Shown here one piece after another: positions 30,950 through 41,789 of a stretch of DNA of 64,000 bases (the stretch's first letter is position 1; every line of letters starts with the position of its first letter). Source of the stretch: a bacterium. Lineage in GTDB: Bacteria; CSSED10-310; JAFGSJ01. Where the stretch lies: positions 85,334 to 149,333 of the forward strand of contig JAFGSJ010000024.1 of the NCBI GenBank assembly GCA_016934675.1. Direction: 5' to 3'. Position numbers and translations under genes: made by a program. The notes under the pieces are model-generated. The model was not told where the DNA came from. It was given only the letters and a program-made list of their open reading frames with translations, and made no database searches.

Positions 30950-31339
30950 GTGATGACCGAGCAAACCAATGCAAATGAGAAGAACAAACGATCACGAGTT
31001 GGGACTATTGAAGGGACTGCACTTATTCTTGGTGTCTTACTTCTGATTGTTGTTTTTTATGCTATTCTGCCTGAAATGCGTCGCTTTAATGAATACATCA
31101 GCAAAGATACGATCAAGCTTCAGGAAGCTGTAATAACACTGCAGGTCGAACAAGCAAGACTAACCAAACAGCTCTCGTCGACCAATTACGAACGGGAAAT
31201 CGGCGAGATGAAATCCGTTCACTATCTATTACAAGAACTTGAGAGTAAGAGTGCCTCTCCCATAAAAGAACAGATTGCGGTAACGAACCAGGAGATCGAA
31301 AAATTGTTGGACCTTCTTAAGAATAAGAAATCCGAGTAA
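30950..31339 (+). CDS. Small single-pass membrane coiled-coil protein, unknown function
   Basis: TM GTALILGVLLLIVVFYAILPEM followed by a charged helix; SD AAGGGGG. Confidence 0.6.
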   Translation: MMTEQTNANEKNKRSRVGTIEGTALILGVLLLIVVFYAILPEMRRFNEYISKDTIKLQEAVITLQVEQARLTKQLSSTNYEREIGEMKSVHYLLQELESKSASPIKEQIAVTNQEIEKLLDLLKNKKSE

Positions 31340-31418
31340 CTACTCGTTTTCCTGTTCAATAAATGATTTCAAGTGAAACCCATTTTATAAAAGTCTAGGC
31401 AACAATGAGGATTAAGCG

Positions 31419-31577
31419 ATGAGTAAGATGTCTTTCTTTAAAGAACTGTTCGAGTTCATGCGAGAACGAAAGATATGGTGGATGGCACCAATAATCATCG
31501 TCATCGTTCTAATGAGTGTCTTTATCGTTCTGACCGAGAGTTCCGCGGTGTTACCATTTGTATATGCACTTTTTTAA
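31419..31577 (+). CDS. DUF5989-like small membrane protein (52 aa; below ORF-track cutoff)
   Basis: MSKMSFFKELFEFMRERKIWWMAPIIIVIVLMSVFIVLTESSAVLPFVYALF*. Confidence 0.8.
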   Translation: MSKMSFFKELFEFMRERKIWWMAPIIIVIVLMSVFIVLTESSAVLPFVYALF

Positions 31578-31638
31578 AGTACTCGATCTTCGTGAGACTG
31601 CCATTTGTGCAATAAGCTAAGGAATGTTCTCGAGACGG

Positions 31639-32991
31639 TTAAAAGTGAACAGTCTGGACGTCTGAAAACGTGCTTTCATTCTGCTGCGGTGAGGAGTCTA
31701 CACAAGTCACAGCGTAGACATATGTTTGAGTCATATCGATTGTCCGATCGACGTAAGTATTCCTCTGAATGATTTCCTCGTTCATTTTGCGAAAATCAAT
31801 CTCGTTGCTGATTTTACGGTAGACATTATAACCGCGAATATCTCTGTCATTGGGGGGCTCCCAGAGTAAGCTGACCAAGTTATATCCACCAATCGCGACC
31901 AGGTTGCGAGGTGGACCTGGTGCAACCATGTCCTTGAGGGCTAATTCCGTTTGAGGTGATGAAGCACTTTCACAGTAGGGATGAAGAGTTACCGACCTGA
32001 CTGCACATATATAGACTTGGTCAAGTTCGATATTCTCGATCAGGTACGACGAATTCGAGATCGGTGTCCGATTGAAGGGTTTTGTGGGCTGGGGCGAATT
32101 TTTTTCTCTCAGATAGATGTTATACAGAACTTCATGCTCCAGTTTTTGGCCATCACAGAGGTTCAAGGGCGGTTCCCAAAACAATCTGATCGTATTGTTA
32201 TCCTGCGTCCATTGCAGGTCGGATGGTGCAGATGCTGAAGTTGCGTAATATACACGGGCGGTATTGGAGAAGGGGCTGTAATCCCCATTTTCATTAGAAA
32301 CACGCAGGCGATATTGGTATTCATAGATATAACCTGGTTCATGTTGCAGAGTATCGGTCTCAGTGGGATTGTTATCATACCAGCGGAAAGGGGCTTGGCC
32401 CTCAGGGTGGTATTCCTGATCGAAATAGCCATTCTCGCCATCTTTTATCAGTTTCCGAACATCGAACTGATCCAGTTTTTTGAATTTTTTATCTACCGGC
32501 AACCAGGCGAGTTGGCCATAAACAGCATCAACCTTATCTTTGAAAGACGCACCTCTCATCGCATCCGGGCTTGATATTTCATCAGTTGCAGTCAAAGCAG
32601 GTTTCTCTTCACCCGGGTTCGATCCTTTTGTAGTATCGAGTTCAGAATCTGCCCGGTCCGTATGAGTTGTACCCGTTGCTGTTTGATCAGATTGTGTTTG
32701 AGACAAGGGGTCCGTTTGAGTCAAGCCAGGCAATTTGGCTTTCATTCTTTTACGGTAGATTTGCACGGTTTCCAGGTCGCTCAGAAGGGAACCATCGTTA
32801 TTCAGTGTTGGAGGAGTAAAGGTCAGAACGATACGTTTACATTCCATTTTGGCTTGGACATCAGTAATCGTTTGGGGCACAATCAGTTGCGGGATGATGG
32901 GCGGTCCTTTCTTGCCACAACAGGGCAACAGCCATAATATGGACAGGCCCATACCCAAGAGCATGAGGTGAATAGGCGTTGTTTGTCTCAT
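31639..32991 (-). CDS. Predicted lipoprotein with fibronectin type III-like domains
   Basis: Lipobox-like ILWLLPCCGKKGPP; Fn3-like PGPPRNLVAIGGYNLVSLLWEPPNDRDIRGYNVYRK and related segments. Confidence 0.75.
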   Translation of the reverse strand: MRQTTPIHLMLLGMGLSILWLLPCCGKKGPPIIPQLIVPQTITDVQAKMECKRIVLTFTPPTLNNDGSLLSDLETVQIYRKRMKAKLPGLTQTDPLSQTQSDQTATGTTHTDRADSELDTTKGSNPGEEKPALTATDEISSPDAMRGASFKDKVDAVYGQLAWLPVDKKFKKLDQFDVRKLIKDGENGYFDQEYHPEGQAPFRWYDNNPTETDTLQHEPGYIYEYQYRLRVSNENGDYSPFSNTARVYYATSASAPSDLQWTQDNNTIRLFWEPPLNLCDGQKLEHEVLYNIYLREKNSPQPTKPFNRTPISNSSYLIENIELDQVYICAVRSVTLHPYCESASSPQTELALKDMVAPGPPRNLVAIGGYNLVSLLWEPPNDRDIRGYNVYRKISNEIDFRKMNEEIIQRNTYVDRTIDMTQTYVYAVTCVDSSPQQNESTFSDVQTVHF

Positions 32992-33004
32992 ATACCTGCT
33001 CTCC

Positions 33005-34363
33005 CTAGAGGATGTATCGGCTTAAATCCCTGTCTTCAACCATTTTATCGAGTTTATCATGGACCATTTCAGCATTGATGGTGATAGTCTTATGTTCCAG
33101 ATCGGGGGCGTTGAAGGAGATATCCTCGAGCAAACTTTCCATGATTGTGTGCAGACGTCGTGCACCGATGTCTTCAGTTTGATCATTGACCTGGGTGGCA
33201 ATAGATGCGATTGACTCGATCGCATCCTCGGTCATGGTCAGAGTTATTCCTTCAGTTTTGAGGAGCTCACAGTATTGTTTGACCAGAGCATTCTGGGGTT
33301 CAGTCAGTATCCTGATAAAATCAGCTTTGGTCAAAGACTGAAGCTCGACCCTTATCGGAAAACGTCCCTGTAATTCCGGGATGAGATCGGATGGTTTCAC
33401 TGAATGAAAGGCACCTGCTGCAAGAAAGAGGATATGGTCTGTCCTGACCATGCCATATTTGGTCGTGACGGTCGAACCTTCAATGATCGGCAAGAGATCA
33501 CGTTGAACACCTTCCCTCGAGACATCGGGGCCGCCGGACGATTGTCGACCGACAATCTTATCAATTTCATCGAGAAAAATGATCCCGAGTTGCTCGACAC
33601 GATTGATAGCCTCTTCAACAACCTCATCCATGTCAATTAATTTTTGACTCTCTTCCTGAATAAGCAATTGATACGCCTCTGAAACTTTGACTTTTTTCCG
33701 TTTTTTCTGACTGAACATGCCTGAAAACATCTTGGAAACATGTTGAATACTGATTTCTTCCATTCCGCTTTCGGAAAAGATATTGAAGGTTGGTATGTTT
33801 TTTTCGTTGATTTCCATTTCGATGATCCGGTCATCCAATGTACCATTACGAAACATAATCCTGAAGCGTTCGCGCGTGATTTGATAAGTGTCCTGTCCGT
33901 CCGAGCTATCGCTGCCAGACTCATTTTTGTGATCGGGTCGCGGTGTCGGGGGGAGCAGAAGGTCAAGCAAGCGTTCTTCAGCCATTGTCTTAGCTTTCTG
34001 TTCGACGAGAATGCGCTTTTCATTTTTAATCATATTGACACCGAGTTCAGTTAAATCCCTGATCATGGATTCAACATCACGTCCCACATAACCGACTTCA
34101 GTGAATTTTGAGGCTTCTATTTTCATGAAAGGAGATTGGGTCAATTTAGCTAACCGTCGCGATATTTCTGTTTTGCCGACACCGGTTGGGCCGATCATAA
34201 TAATATTTTTTGGTGCGATTTCATCACGAAGTTCAGGGGGTAATTGTTGCCGACGCCACCTGTTTCTGAGGGCAATGGAAACTGCCTTTTTGGCTTTTTC
34301 CTGGCCGACAATGAATTTATCCAATTCTGCGACAATTTCTCGTGGTGTTAAAACCCGTATCAA
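33005..34363 (-). CDS. hslU: ATP-dependent protease ATPase subunit HslU
   Basis: [75 protein letters not shown] at 34363 with SD AAAGGGGG preferred over ATG 34381. Confidence 0.97.
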   Translation of the reverse strand: MIRVLTPREIVAELDKFIVGQEKAKKAVSIALRNRWRRQQLPPELRDEIAPKNIIMIGPTGVGKTEISRRLAKLTQSPFMKIEASKFTEVGYVGRDVESMIRDLTELGVNMIKNEKRILVEQKAKTMAEERLLDLLLPPTPRPDHKNESGSDSSDGQDTYQITRERFRIMFRNGTLDDRIIEMEINEKNIPTFNIFSESGMEEISIQHVSKMFSGMFSQKKRKKVKVSEAYQLLIQEESQKLIDMDEVVEEAINRVEQLGIIFLDEIDKIVGRQSSGGPDVSREGVQRDLLPIIEGSTVTTKYGMVRTDHILFLAAGAFHSVKPSDLIPELQGRFPIRVELQSLTKADFIRILTEPQNALVKQYCELLKTEGITLTMTEDAIESIASIATQVNDQTEDIGARRLHTIMESLLEDISFNAPDLEHKTITINAEMVHDKLDKMVEDRDLSRYIL

Positions 34364-34476
34364 AGCAGTCCCCCTTTCCAAAAAGCATGACCAGGTATCT
34401 GGTCTATTCAGTATGGTATATGGGGCATTTTTTCAATGCATGGAATGAAATTCGATATGTTCCGGAAAAATCCAGG

Positions 34477-35067
34477 TTATAGTTGTTGCATGATGATGTT
34501 CTCATTAGTATATATGCAGATCGAAGCGGCAATATTCATGGATGCTAAAGCAATCTCTTCTGCACTCAAATCAGTTTGGCTCATGAGTGCTCGAGCTGCA
34601 GCCAGGGCGTAACCGCCTCCCGATCCGATCGCAATAATCCCGTCATCCGGTTCTATCACATCTCCGGTCCCGGAAATGAGCAAAGAAGACTGTTCATCAG
34701 CAACGATCAGATAGGCTTCAAGATGACGCAAAATTTTGTCCGTTCGCCAGTCTTTGGCCAATTCAACCGCTGCACGATGAAGATTACCGGAGAATTGTTC
34801 GAGTTTGCTTTCGAATCTGACCAGGAGTGAGAAACAATCAGCCGCAGCACCGGCAAAACCGACGAGGACTTTATCATGAAAGATTTTCCTGACCTTTACT
34901 GCTTTTTGTTTCATGATCGTGGCATTGCCAAGCGTGACCTGTCCGTCCCCGGCGAGGGCCACGTGACCTTCACGACGAACTGCAATGACTGTTGTCGAGT
35001 GTACGACAGTCCGATTCGGCTCGACTGATTCTGTAGCACTATTATTTGGATGCTTTGGGGTGAGCAC
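34477..35067 (-). CDS. hslV: ATP-dependent protease subunit HslV
   Basis: [68 protein letters not shown]. Confidence 0.97.
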   Translation of the reverse strand: MLTPKHPNNSATESVEPNRTVVHSTTVIAVRREGHVALAGDGQVTLGNATIMKQKAVKVRKIFHDKVLVGFAGAAADCFSLLVRFESKLEQFSGNLHRAAVELAKDWRTDKILRHLEAYLIVADEQSSLLISGTGDVIEPDDGIIAIGSGGGYALAAARALMSQTDLSAEEIALASMNIAASICIYTNENIIMQQL

Positions 35068-36019
35068 GATGATAAACCTCCATTAATTTTTCAATGTCAA
35101 CATGTAAATACTTTTGGGTCGTAGATAGACTATGATGTCCAAGCAGTTCCTGAATCGCCCGCAGATCGGCACCTGCTTCTAACATATGTGTTGCAAAGCT
35201 GTGTCGGAGAGAATGAGGTGAAAAATGGTGGAGAATACCTGTTTCGATCCCCAATTGCTGAATAATGCGACGTATGTTGCGGACAGAGAGACGGGTCCCT
35301 CTTAAATTGATGAACAGAGGCGTATGAGACTCGTTCTGCCAAGGAAACAAGTCCTTCCTTCGTTCCAAATATATGCGAATGATCGCACAAGCTCTGGGAC
35401 TGATTGGGATGATCCGCTCCTTTTGACCTTTGCCCATTACCTTCACTTGCCCAGATTCAATATTGATCCGATCCAGGGTTAAAGTATGAATTTCGGAAAT
35501 GCGGGCACCCGTTGCATAAAAAACCACAGCCAGGGCCCGATTGCGTAATTCAGCCAAACCTGAGCGTGCTTGTGGTTGAAGGAGACGAAATATCTCCTCG
35601 AGTACAAGAAACTCAGGGACACGCTTCGTGGTTTTGGGATAGGCCAAGAGCTGGGCCGGATTAGATTTAATCAGGTCTTCCCGTCGGAGATATGCGAAAA
35701 AACTGCGAATTGAAGCTACTTTTCGCATTATGGTAGACCTGGCCAAGCCACGTTTGTATAAGAGACTGATATAACCGCGAAGAGCGAGATGATTCAGGCT
35801 TGCCCAATCCCCTTCCCAGGTAAGTTCCCGGTACAAATACGCAACGAACTGGTCTAAATCCTTGATATAGGCCGCTATTGTATGGTGCGAGGCATTTCGC
35901 TCGATCATCAGATAATTGATGAATGTCGCGATTTCAGGTATTTCGCGAGTCGCTCTTTCAGTCTTTCGATTATCAGATTCAATCACTATCTTGCCTTGGC
36001 TCTTTCCAACTATGACCAC
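35042..36019 (-). CDS. xerC: Tyrosine recombinase XerC/XerD type
   Basis: [64 protein letters not shown]; overlaps the 3' end of topA. Confidence 0.92.
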   Translation of the reverse strand: MVIVGKSQGKIVIESDNRKTERATREIPEIATFINYLMIERNASHHTIAAYIKDLDQFVAYLYRELTWEGDWASLNHLALRGYISLLYKRGLARSTIMRKVASIRSFFAYLRREDLIKSNPAQLLAYPKTTKRVPEFLVLEEIFRLLQPQARSGLAELRNRALAVVFYATGARISEIHTLTLDRINIESGQVKVMGKGQKERIIPISPRACAIIRIYLERRKDLFPWQNESHTPLFINLRGTRLSVRNIRRIIQQLGIETGILHHFSPHSLRHSFATHMLEAGADLRAIQELLGHHSLSTTQKYLHVDIEKLMEVYHRAHPKASK

Positions 36020-38213
36020 ATTCGGGACGTGGACAGGTATAACGATAGAATTTCTGTAATGCTTTTTTCAATACAACAGGTGAACCGCATTCAGGACATT
36101 TCATCAGGACCGGTTCTTTCCATAGCAGAGCGGAACAGGCTGGATATCGCGAACATCCAAAGAATGTGGTCCCCTTTTTTGATGTCCTTTGTACTATTTT
36201 ACCAGAACAGCCCTTCAAATAACAAGGAAGATATTGACTTTCCGGCTGGGTAGCTTTGGGGACGGCTGGTTTTTTTGCTGATATTGAACAGGTATATCTA
36301 CAGGTGGGATATGCGCTACAGCCAAGAAAATCGCCGTATTTACCTTTTTTTATTCTCAAAAGCGATTGACAGCGCGGGCACTGTTGCGTATGAGCCGTGT
36401 TATCTGATCCTTGATCAGAATTCCCTGCAATTTGATCGCCCTTTTTCCGTGTTTCTTCACGGACCGGTTTCTGTTCACTCTCGCTTTTCTTAAGAGAATC
36501 ACTCGCTTTTTTCAATTCACTCTCGAAAGGCAGATAGAAATCCTGAATGACGGTGAGCCATTCTCTTTGTCCCGCCTCAATCAGATCGAGTTTTTTTTCC
36601 ATCTGAGCGGTGAAGGTAATGGTAAACAATTCAGGGAAGCTGGTTAAAAGCAGATCGATCACGACAAAACCGAGCTGGGTTGGCACGAAGCGGTCCTTTT
36701 CCATGGAAGTATAACTTTGTTCTTTCATTTTATGAACGATAGAGGCATATGTTGATGGACGCCCGATTCCATGTTTTTCAAGCTCTTTAATCAGGGTTGC
36801 TTCATTATAGCGCGGGGGAGGTTGGGTGAATTGCTGTTTATTCTCTATAGCTAATCGGATGACGCGATCACCCCGCTCGAGAGGCGGTAAAGGTTTATCT
36901 TTAGAGCTGTCACTCAATGCACTTCGCTTATTCTGTTCCCCTTGAATATCATCCAAGATACGAAGATATCCATCAAAAAGCTGAACTTTACCTTGAGCCA
37001 GAAAAGTGAAGGGTCCGGCACATAACTCGGCAAAGGTCTGGGCAAAGAGAGCAGGCGGCATCTGGCTGGCCACTGCCCGAGACCAGATCAGGGCATATAA
37101 TTCAGCTTCATCACGGCTGAGATAAGGCCTGATTGAGTCCGGTGTTCGTTCGACCGAGGTAGGCCGTATCGCTTCATGCGCATCCTGGGTCGTGCTTCTA
37201 TTCTTATGGGCAGGAGGCTTTTTAGGCACATAGTCTGGACCATAGAGTCGGCCCAGATAATCCCGGGTCAAGTCGATGAATTCAGGTGACAGTCGGACCG
37301 AATCTGTCCTCATATAAGTAATCAGGCCAATGGGCCCTTTTTCACCTATTTCTTTACCCTCATACAATCGTTGAGCAAGTGTCATGGTCTTTTGGGCCGG
37401 GAAGTGGTACCTTTTATAAGCTTCTTGCTGCAGAGTGCTGGTGATCAATGGCGGCGGAGTCGGTCGATAGTGCTGATGTGCCGAAACTTGACTGCAGGTA
37501 AAATGCTCATGAAGCTGAAGCTCCTGCTTGATCTGTTCCGCTTGTTCAGAATTCCTGATCTTGATTTTCTCTTGATCATATTTGATCAACTTGGCCTGAA
37601 AATCAGGAGGCTTATCCGCCCTGAACAAGGCCTGAATGGTCCAAAACTCCTCGGCAGAAAAAGCACTGATCTCACGTTCACGCTCACAAATCAAACGAAG
37701 AGCGACAGATTGGACCCGACCAGCACTCAAGCCACCCTGGACCTTTTTCCAAAGAAAGGGACTGACCTTATAACCCACAAGCCGATCGAGAATGCGGCGG
37801 GCTTGCTGTGCGGAAACCTTGTTTTGATTGATTTTCCCTGGCTGTTCGAACGCTTTGAGAACCGCCTGTTGCGTAATTTCCTGAAATTGAACCCGATACA
37901 TGGTATGAACATTCTGACCGAGGACCCGGGCCAGATGCCAGGCAATCGCTTCGCCCTCCCGATCCGGGTCTGGTGCCAGGTAAACACAATCCGACGTCTG
38001 GGCAGCCTTTTTAATCTCCTGGACAATCTGTTCCTTTTCAGGCAAAAGTACATACGTCGGTTTATACTTGTTCTTAAGGTCAATACCCAATTTCTGCCTG
38101 GGTAAATCAACGATATGGCCCATCGAAGCCTTGATAATATAGCCCTGTCCCAGAATCTTCCGCAAAGTCCTGGCCTTGGTCGGAGATTCAACGATGACGA
38201 GTTTAGCAGACAT
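35979..38213 (-). CDS. topA: DNA topoisomerase I (type IA) with C-terminal zinc fingers
   Basis: LVIVESPTKARTLRKILG; DPDREGEAIAWHLA; GLITYMRTDSVRLS; Cys4 motifs CPRCQSLLRIKKGKYGDFLGCSAYPTC. Confidence 0.98.
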   Translation of the reverse strand: MSAKLVIVESPTKARTLRKILGQGYIIKASMGHIVDLPRQKLGIDLKNKYKPTYVLLPEKEQIVQEIKKAAQTSDCVYLAPDPDREGEAIAWHLARVLGQNVHTMYRVQFQEITQQAVLKAFEQPGKINQNKVSAQQARRILDRLVGYKVSPFLWKKVQGGLSAGRVQSVALRLICEREREISAFSAEEFWTIQALFRADKPPDFQAKLIKYDQEKIKIRNSEQAEQIKQELQLHEHFTCSQVSAHQHYRPTPPPLITSTLQQEAYKRYHFPAQKTMTLAQRLYEGKEIGEKGPIGLITYMRTDSVRLSPEFIDLTRDYLGRLYGPDYVPKKPPAHKNRSTTQDAHEAIRPTSVERTPDSIRPYLSRDEAELYALIWSRAVASQMPPALFAQTFAELCAGPFTFLAQGKVQLFDGYLRILDDIQGEQNKRSALSDSSKDKPLPPLERGDRVIRLAIENKQQFTQPPPRYNEATLIKELEKHGIGRPSTYASIVHKMKEQSYTSMEKDRFVPTQLGFVVIDLLLTSFPELFTITFTAQMEKKLDLIEAGQREWLTVIQDFYLPFESELKKASDSLKKSESEQKPVREETRKKGDQIAGNSDQGSDNTAHTQQCPRCQSLLRIKKGKYGDFLGCSAYPTCRYTCSISAKKPAVPKATQPESQYLPCYLKGCSGKIVQRTSKKGTTFFGCSRYPACSALLWKEPVLMKCPECGSPVVLKKALQKFYRYTCPRPECGHSWKEPRQDSD

Positions 38214-38238
38214 GTCTATTTTCGTAGAAAAGGCATTG

Positions 38239-39369
38239 CTACATCAAGTAACATTTCAGATACATCTTGCCGGGCAACTGCTTGAGCAGTCCATCTAGTT
38301 CCAGTTTCAGCAATACCGGGGCCAACTGGCTTGCACTTAATCCACTTTGTCGCTGAATGAGATCTATATGCTTGGGCTCGTCGCTTAAGAGAGAATAGAT
38401 GAGTTGCTGGACCGGATCAAGCTTGAGTATCCCACCACTTGACTCGGTCTGTGTAATAAGTAGCTCGTGATCGAGTTGACGGTCGATTTCCTCGATGATG
38501 TCTTCAATCCGGGTGACCAGCTTTGCGCCCATCTGGATGAGACGGTTACACCCCTGGGCTGAAAAGGAAGTGATCCGGCCCGGTATGGCAAAGACCTCAC
38601 GACCCTGTTCCAGAGCGTAATGCGCGGTAATAAGGGCCCCACTTCGTTCGGGTGCCTCAACCACAAGGACGCCGAGACATAAACCGGCGATGATCCTGTT
38701 TCGTCTGGGGAAATTTCCTTTATAGGGCGGCTGATTGAGAGGAAATTCAGAGATGACAAGCCCATGCTGTGCAATACGTTCGCTGAATTGATCACATTTG
38801 GGAGGATAGATATTCAGCAATCCGGAACCGAGAACCGCTATGGTCCGGCCTCCTGCATCGAGAGCTGCCATGTGTGCTGACTGGTCTATGCCACGCGCCA
38901 TACCGGAAACAATTGTCAAACCCCGCTCCGCTAACTCATATCCCAGCTTTGCAGCAACAGATAAACCATAAGAACTCGAACGACGTGTACCAACTATGGC
39001 CAAGGCATTCCTGTCCTTATCTTGAAAACAACCGCGATAATATAAAACAGGTGGCGGTTGATGTATCTGCTTTAAACGTTGAGGATACTGTGTATCGTCA
39101 GGAATGATCAGTTTGATCCCATTGCGTTCCAGATTTTCCAGCTCTGCGTTCACCAGTTGAGAATGAAGAGTATCATAAACCTTGTTGACCTGTTGTGTAC
39201 TCAAACCAGGCACCTGCTCGAGACTCGATAATGAGGCCGATCTGGCCGCACTCGCACTACCATACCATGATATCAAACGATAATACGTGTTCAAGCCGAG
39301 ACTGGTCGCTAAATATACTGCTAAAGTATCTCGCCGAGCCCGATCTCCATCCTCCAGGATCGTATTCAT
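38239..39369 (-). CDS. dprA: DNA-processing protein DprA
   Basis: LAIVGTRRSSSYG; IVSGMARGIDQSAHMAALDAGGRTIAVLGSGL; FPRRNRIIAGL; RSGALITAHYALEQGREVFAIPG. Confidence 0.97.
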   Translation of the reverse strand: MNTILEDGDRARRDTLAVYLATSLGLNTYYRLISWYGSASAARSASLSSLEQVPGLSTQQVNKVYDTLHSQLVNAELENLERNGIKLIIPDDTQYPQRLKQIHQPPPVLYYRGCFQDKDRNALAIVGTRRSSSYGLSVAAKLGYELAERGLTIVSGMARGIDQSAHMAALDAGGRTIAVLGSGLLNIYPPKCDQFSERIAQHGLVISEFPLNQPPYKGNFPRRNRIIAGLCLGVLVVEAPERSGALITAHYALEQGREVFAIPGRITSFSAQGCNRLIQMGAKLVTRIEDIIEEIDRQLDHELLITQTESSGGILKLDPVQQLIYSLLSDEPKHIDLIQRQSGLSASQLAPVLLKLELDGLLKQLPGKMYLKCYLM

Positions 39370-39390
39370 GAAGTGTATCCTCCTGAATGA

Positions 39391-39426
39391 AAAAAAAAGA
39401 TCTCACTCGTGGAAGTGAGATCTTTT
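39391..39426 (-). terminator. Rho-independent terminator for the LysM gene (minus strand)
   Basis: Perfect stem AAAGATCTCACT/AGTGAGATCTTT, loop CGTGGA; on the minus strand followed by a T8 run. Confidence 0.9.
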
Positions 39427-39450
39427 AAGTTGGAAACGACATAGAATGTC

Positions 39451-40641
39451 TTATTTGATCAGATCAATATAGTCACCAATATAAATTGGCAACAGAGATC
39501 TAATGACCAAACCGGTGGCAAACTTGTTCTCGACTTTGATGATCACTATCTTCCCATGCGAAATCCGGGTCAGTACATCTCCAGCGTAACCACGTTTATT
39601 ATGCTCAAAAGCAGCAAAGTATTGACCCAGAGCGACACCATCATCACTCCCCTTGTCAAGAAAAACGATATCATCTTCACCAATCAAGACACCATCCGAT
39701 AAACCCATTGCTCCTGATTGAACATCGAGAATAGTACCGGAGAGTTCACCACTGGATTGTTTGCAGAAAGGTTGCTCTGGCGGTATATCCCTATACATCA
39801 TCTTTCGGGGAATATAAGGGGTGATTTTATGGCCAATTTCCATGGAGTCATAGGTTTTGATGATAATTGCTGTTGAAGTATTAAGCTGGGTGCATAGGAT
39901 CTTGCAGCGTCCCAGTATAGTTACAACTTGTCCAAGTTTTGCGCGTGTATGCGGATGACGTAATTTCCGATCATATTTGAATATCGTGAAAAGATCGCCC
40001 GCTTTGACATTATCATTCTCGCCAATATTCAAATAGATTATATCATGATCAGATAATTGAGTGATCTCTTCCTCCGAGGAAATAATGCTGCCGACATCAA
40101 TATCGGTTTGAGTAATAAAACCACAGCTATCAAGCACATCGTGTGAAGCAAGCAGAAAACCCTGGGAACTCAGATACTCTTCCAAAGTGATTTCACCCTC
40201 TCTAAGAGGAGCATAAATCGGTTGACCTTCAGGAGTTGTCCCGATTGGAATACGTTCACCCACAACACCTTCCGGCAAACCTGCTTGCGATGGTACGACC
40301 ATTCCACCCCTGGGCATAAGCAATATTTGATCAGGATATATGAGATGAGGATTGGGAACAGTCGACATATTATTTTCCCAAATCAGCGGCCATAAAAAGG
40401 GATCATTGAGAACCCGAGCGGCGATGCCCCATAACGTATCGCCCGAGATAACCTTGACCTGTTCCGGAACATTTGCCGGGAGAGTTATCTGATCGCGAGC
40501 TTTGGGTAATAAATACGTCACACCGTTGTAAGTGACACTATCTCGTTCCGACTGGGCAACAACAACTGTTGCCACACCCGCTAGCAACACCATAATAATA
40601 CTGAGTAGTACCGTGAGACCTTTTGAGGATTTCATGTACAT
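39451..40641 (-). CDS. LysM domain exported protein
   Basis: Signal peptide; LysM VKVISGDTLWGIAARVLNDPFLWPLIWENNMSTVPNPHLIYPDQILLMP. Confidence 0.88.
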   Translation of the reverse strand: MYMKSSKGLTVLLSIIMVLLAGVATVVVAQSERDSVTYNGVTYLLPKARDQITLPANVPEQVKVISGDTLWGIAARVLNDPFLWPLIWENNMSTVPNPHLIYPDQILLMPRGGMVVPSQAGLPEGVVGERIPIGTTPEGQPIYAPLREGEITLEEYLSSQGFLLASHDVLDSCGFITQTDIDVGSIISSEEEITQLSDHDIIYLNIGENDNVKAGDLFTIFKYDRKLRHPHTRAKLGQVVTILGRCKILCTQLNTSTAIIIKTYDSMEIGHKITPYIPRKMMYRDIPPEQPFCKQSSGELSGTILDVQSGAMGLSDGVLIGEDDIVFLDKGSDDGVALGQYFAAFEHNKRGYAGDVLTRISHGKIVIIKVENKFATGLVIRSLLPIYIGDYIDLIK

Positions 40642-40706
40642 GCTCCTGTTTGACGAGGATTTTTAATGTTTCTCGAATCCTTAGTTTTCATGACATTGTC
40701 TGGTAC

Positions 40707-41552
40707 TTATTGACCGAGTTTCTGTCGAGCAATATCAGCCGCATTGGACGAGGGAAACTGGTCAATTACCTGTTGAAATTTAAGCCCTGCTAATTCTTTC
40801 TTTTCAAGTGCAAGATAGCACAAACCAATTTTAACCATTGCGTCAGGAATTTTACTACTAATAGGATAATTTTGCAAGACTAATTGAAACGCTTGAATGG
40901 CATTGTCATAGTCTCTCAAGGAATAATAGCTTTCGCCGATCCAGTATTGAGCGTTACTGGCTCTGTTGTTTTGCGGGAAAAGAAGGAGAAATTCCTTGAA
41001 TTGAATTATTGCTTCTTGATAATGAGAGTCACGATACTCATTATGAGCCTGATCATAGAGTTTATCAGGATTTGACTCGGTTTGTGTTGTTGTTGTCAAA
41101 CCGCGTCCCATATCTTTCTGTGTCTCAGCAGCAGATGAGGCTGCATGGCCTGTTCTCTCCATTCCTTTTTGTGGTCCTGTGTGCGTTTGAATGCCGGTTG
41201 ACGAAGACGAATCGAACGTACGTATTTTATCGGCTAGATAATCGAGTTTGACTTGATGATCATCGACCAGACGTGAAAGTTTCAGGAGCCTATTGAGCAG
41301 ATCATCAACTTTCGTCTTCAATTCATCATTCTCTCGGGTCAATCGTTTTATGGTCACATCTTGAGTTTCAGTGGAAACGGCTGGGCGAGGCGATGTCGTT
41401 GCACAGCTTTGGAAGCCAAGCAATGAAAAAAGTGATCCAAATATAATCAAAATTCCCAGTGACTGGGGTTTATAAACTGACACTCTTTGTTTGAAAAACT
41501 GACCTGATCCTCGCACAGTTACGCCATACCTCTCATATGCATTTACAACCAC
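40707..41552 (-). CDS. Tol-Pal-associated YbgF/CpoB-like TPR protein
   Basis: Coiled coil plus DKLYDQAHNEYRDSHYQEAIIQFKEFLLLFPQNNRASNAQYWIGESYYSLRDYDNAIQAFQLVLQNYP. Confidence 0.87.
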   Translation of the reverse strand: MVVNAYERYGVTVRGSGQFFKQRVSVYKPQSLGILIIFGSLFSLLGFQSCATTSPRPAVSTETQDVTIKRLTRENDELKTKVDDLLNRLLKLSRLVDDHQVKLDYLADKIRTFDSSSSTGIQTHTGPQKGMERTGHAASSAAETQKDMGRGLTTTTQTESNPDKLYDQAHNEYRDSHYQEAIIQFKEFLLLFPQNNRASNAQYWIGESYYSLRDYDNAIQAFQLVLQNYPISSKIPDAMVKIGLCYLALEKKELAGLKFQQVIDQFPSSNAADIARQKLGQ

Positions 41553-41700
41553 GATGATTACTTTCCATACCCCTTATTTCTGCTATCTAATATGAATTGA
41601 TAGTATTGATTAACTTATTTTACTGAAAAATTATGTGCTCTGTCAAGGAAAATTTGCAAAAGAGCTCTATTATTCAATGATGTCATGCAGAGTTTTTTGC

Positions 41701-41729
41701 TTGACATGCTTCTCGATTCTTTTTACAAT
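41701..41729 (+). promoter_or_regulatory. Consensus sigma70 promoter TTGACA-N17-TACAAT
   Basis: TTGACA 41701-41706, 17-nt spacer, TACAAT 41724-41729, upstream of the ECF sigma gene. Confidence 0.75.
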
Positions 41730-41789
41730 ATATAACCTTCGGATATCGAGCAATACAGAAGGAGCATATTCAACAACGACAATAAGGTC

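Noticed and set aside
35042-36019. Phage/integron integrase suggesting a mobile island
   Set aside because: Sits in a conserved housekeeping block between topA and hslV; a XerC/D-type recombinase is expected there.
37371-38105. 244-aa plus-strand ORF
   Set aside because: Entirely antisense to topA, whose frame has full-length family motifs; no recognisable domain.
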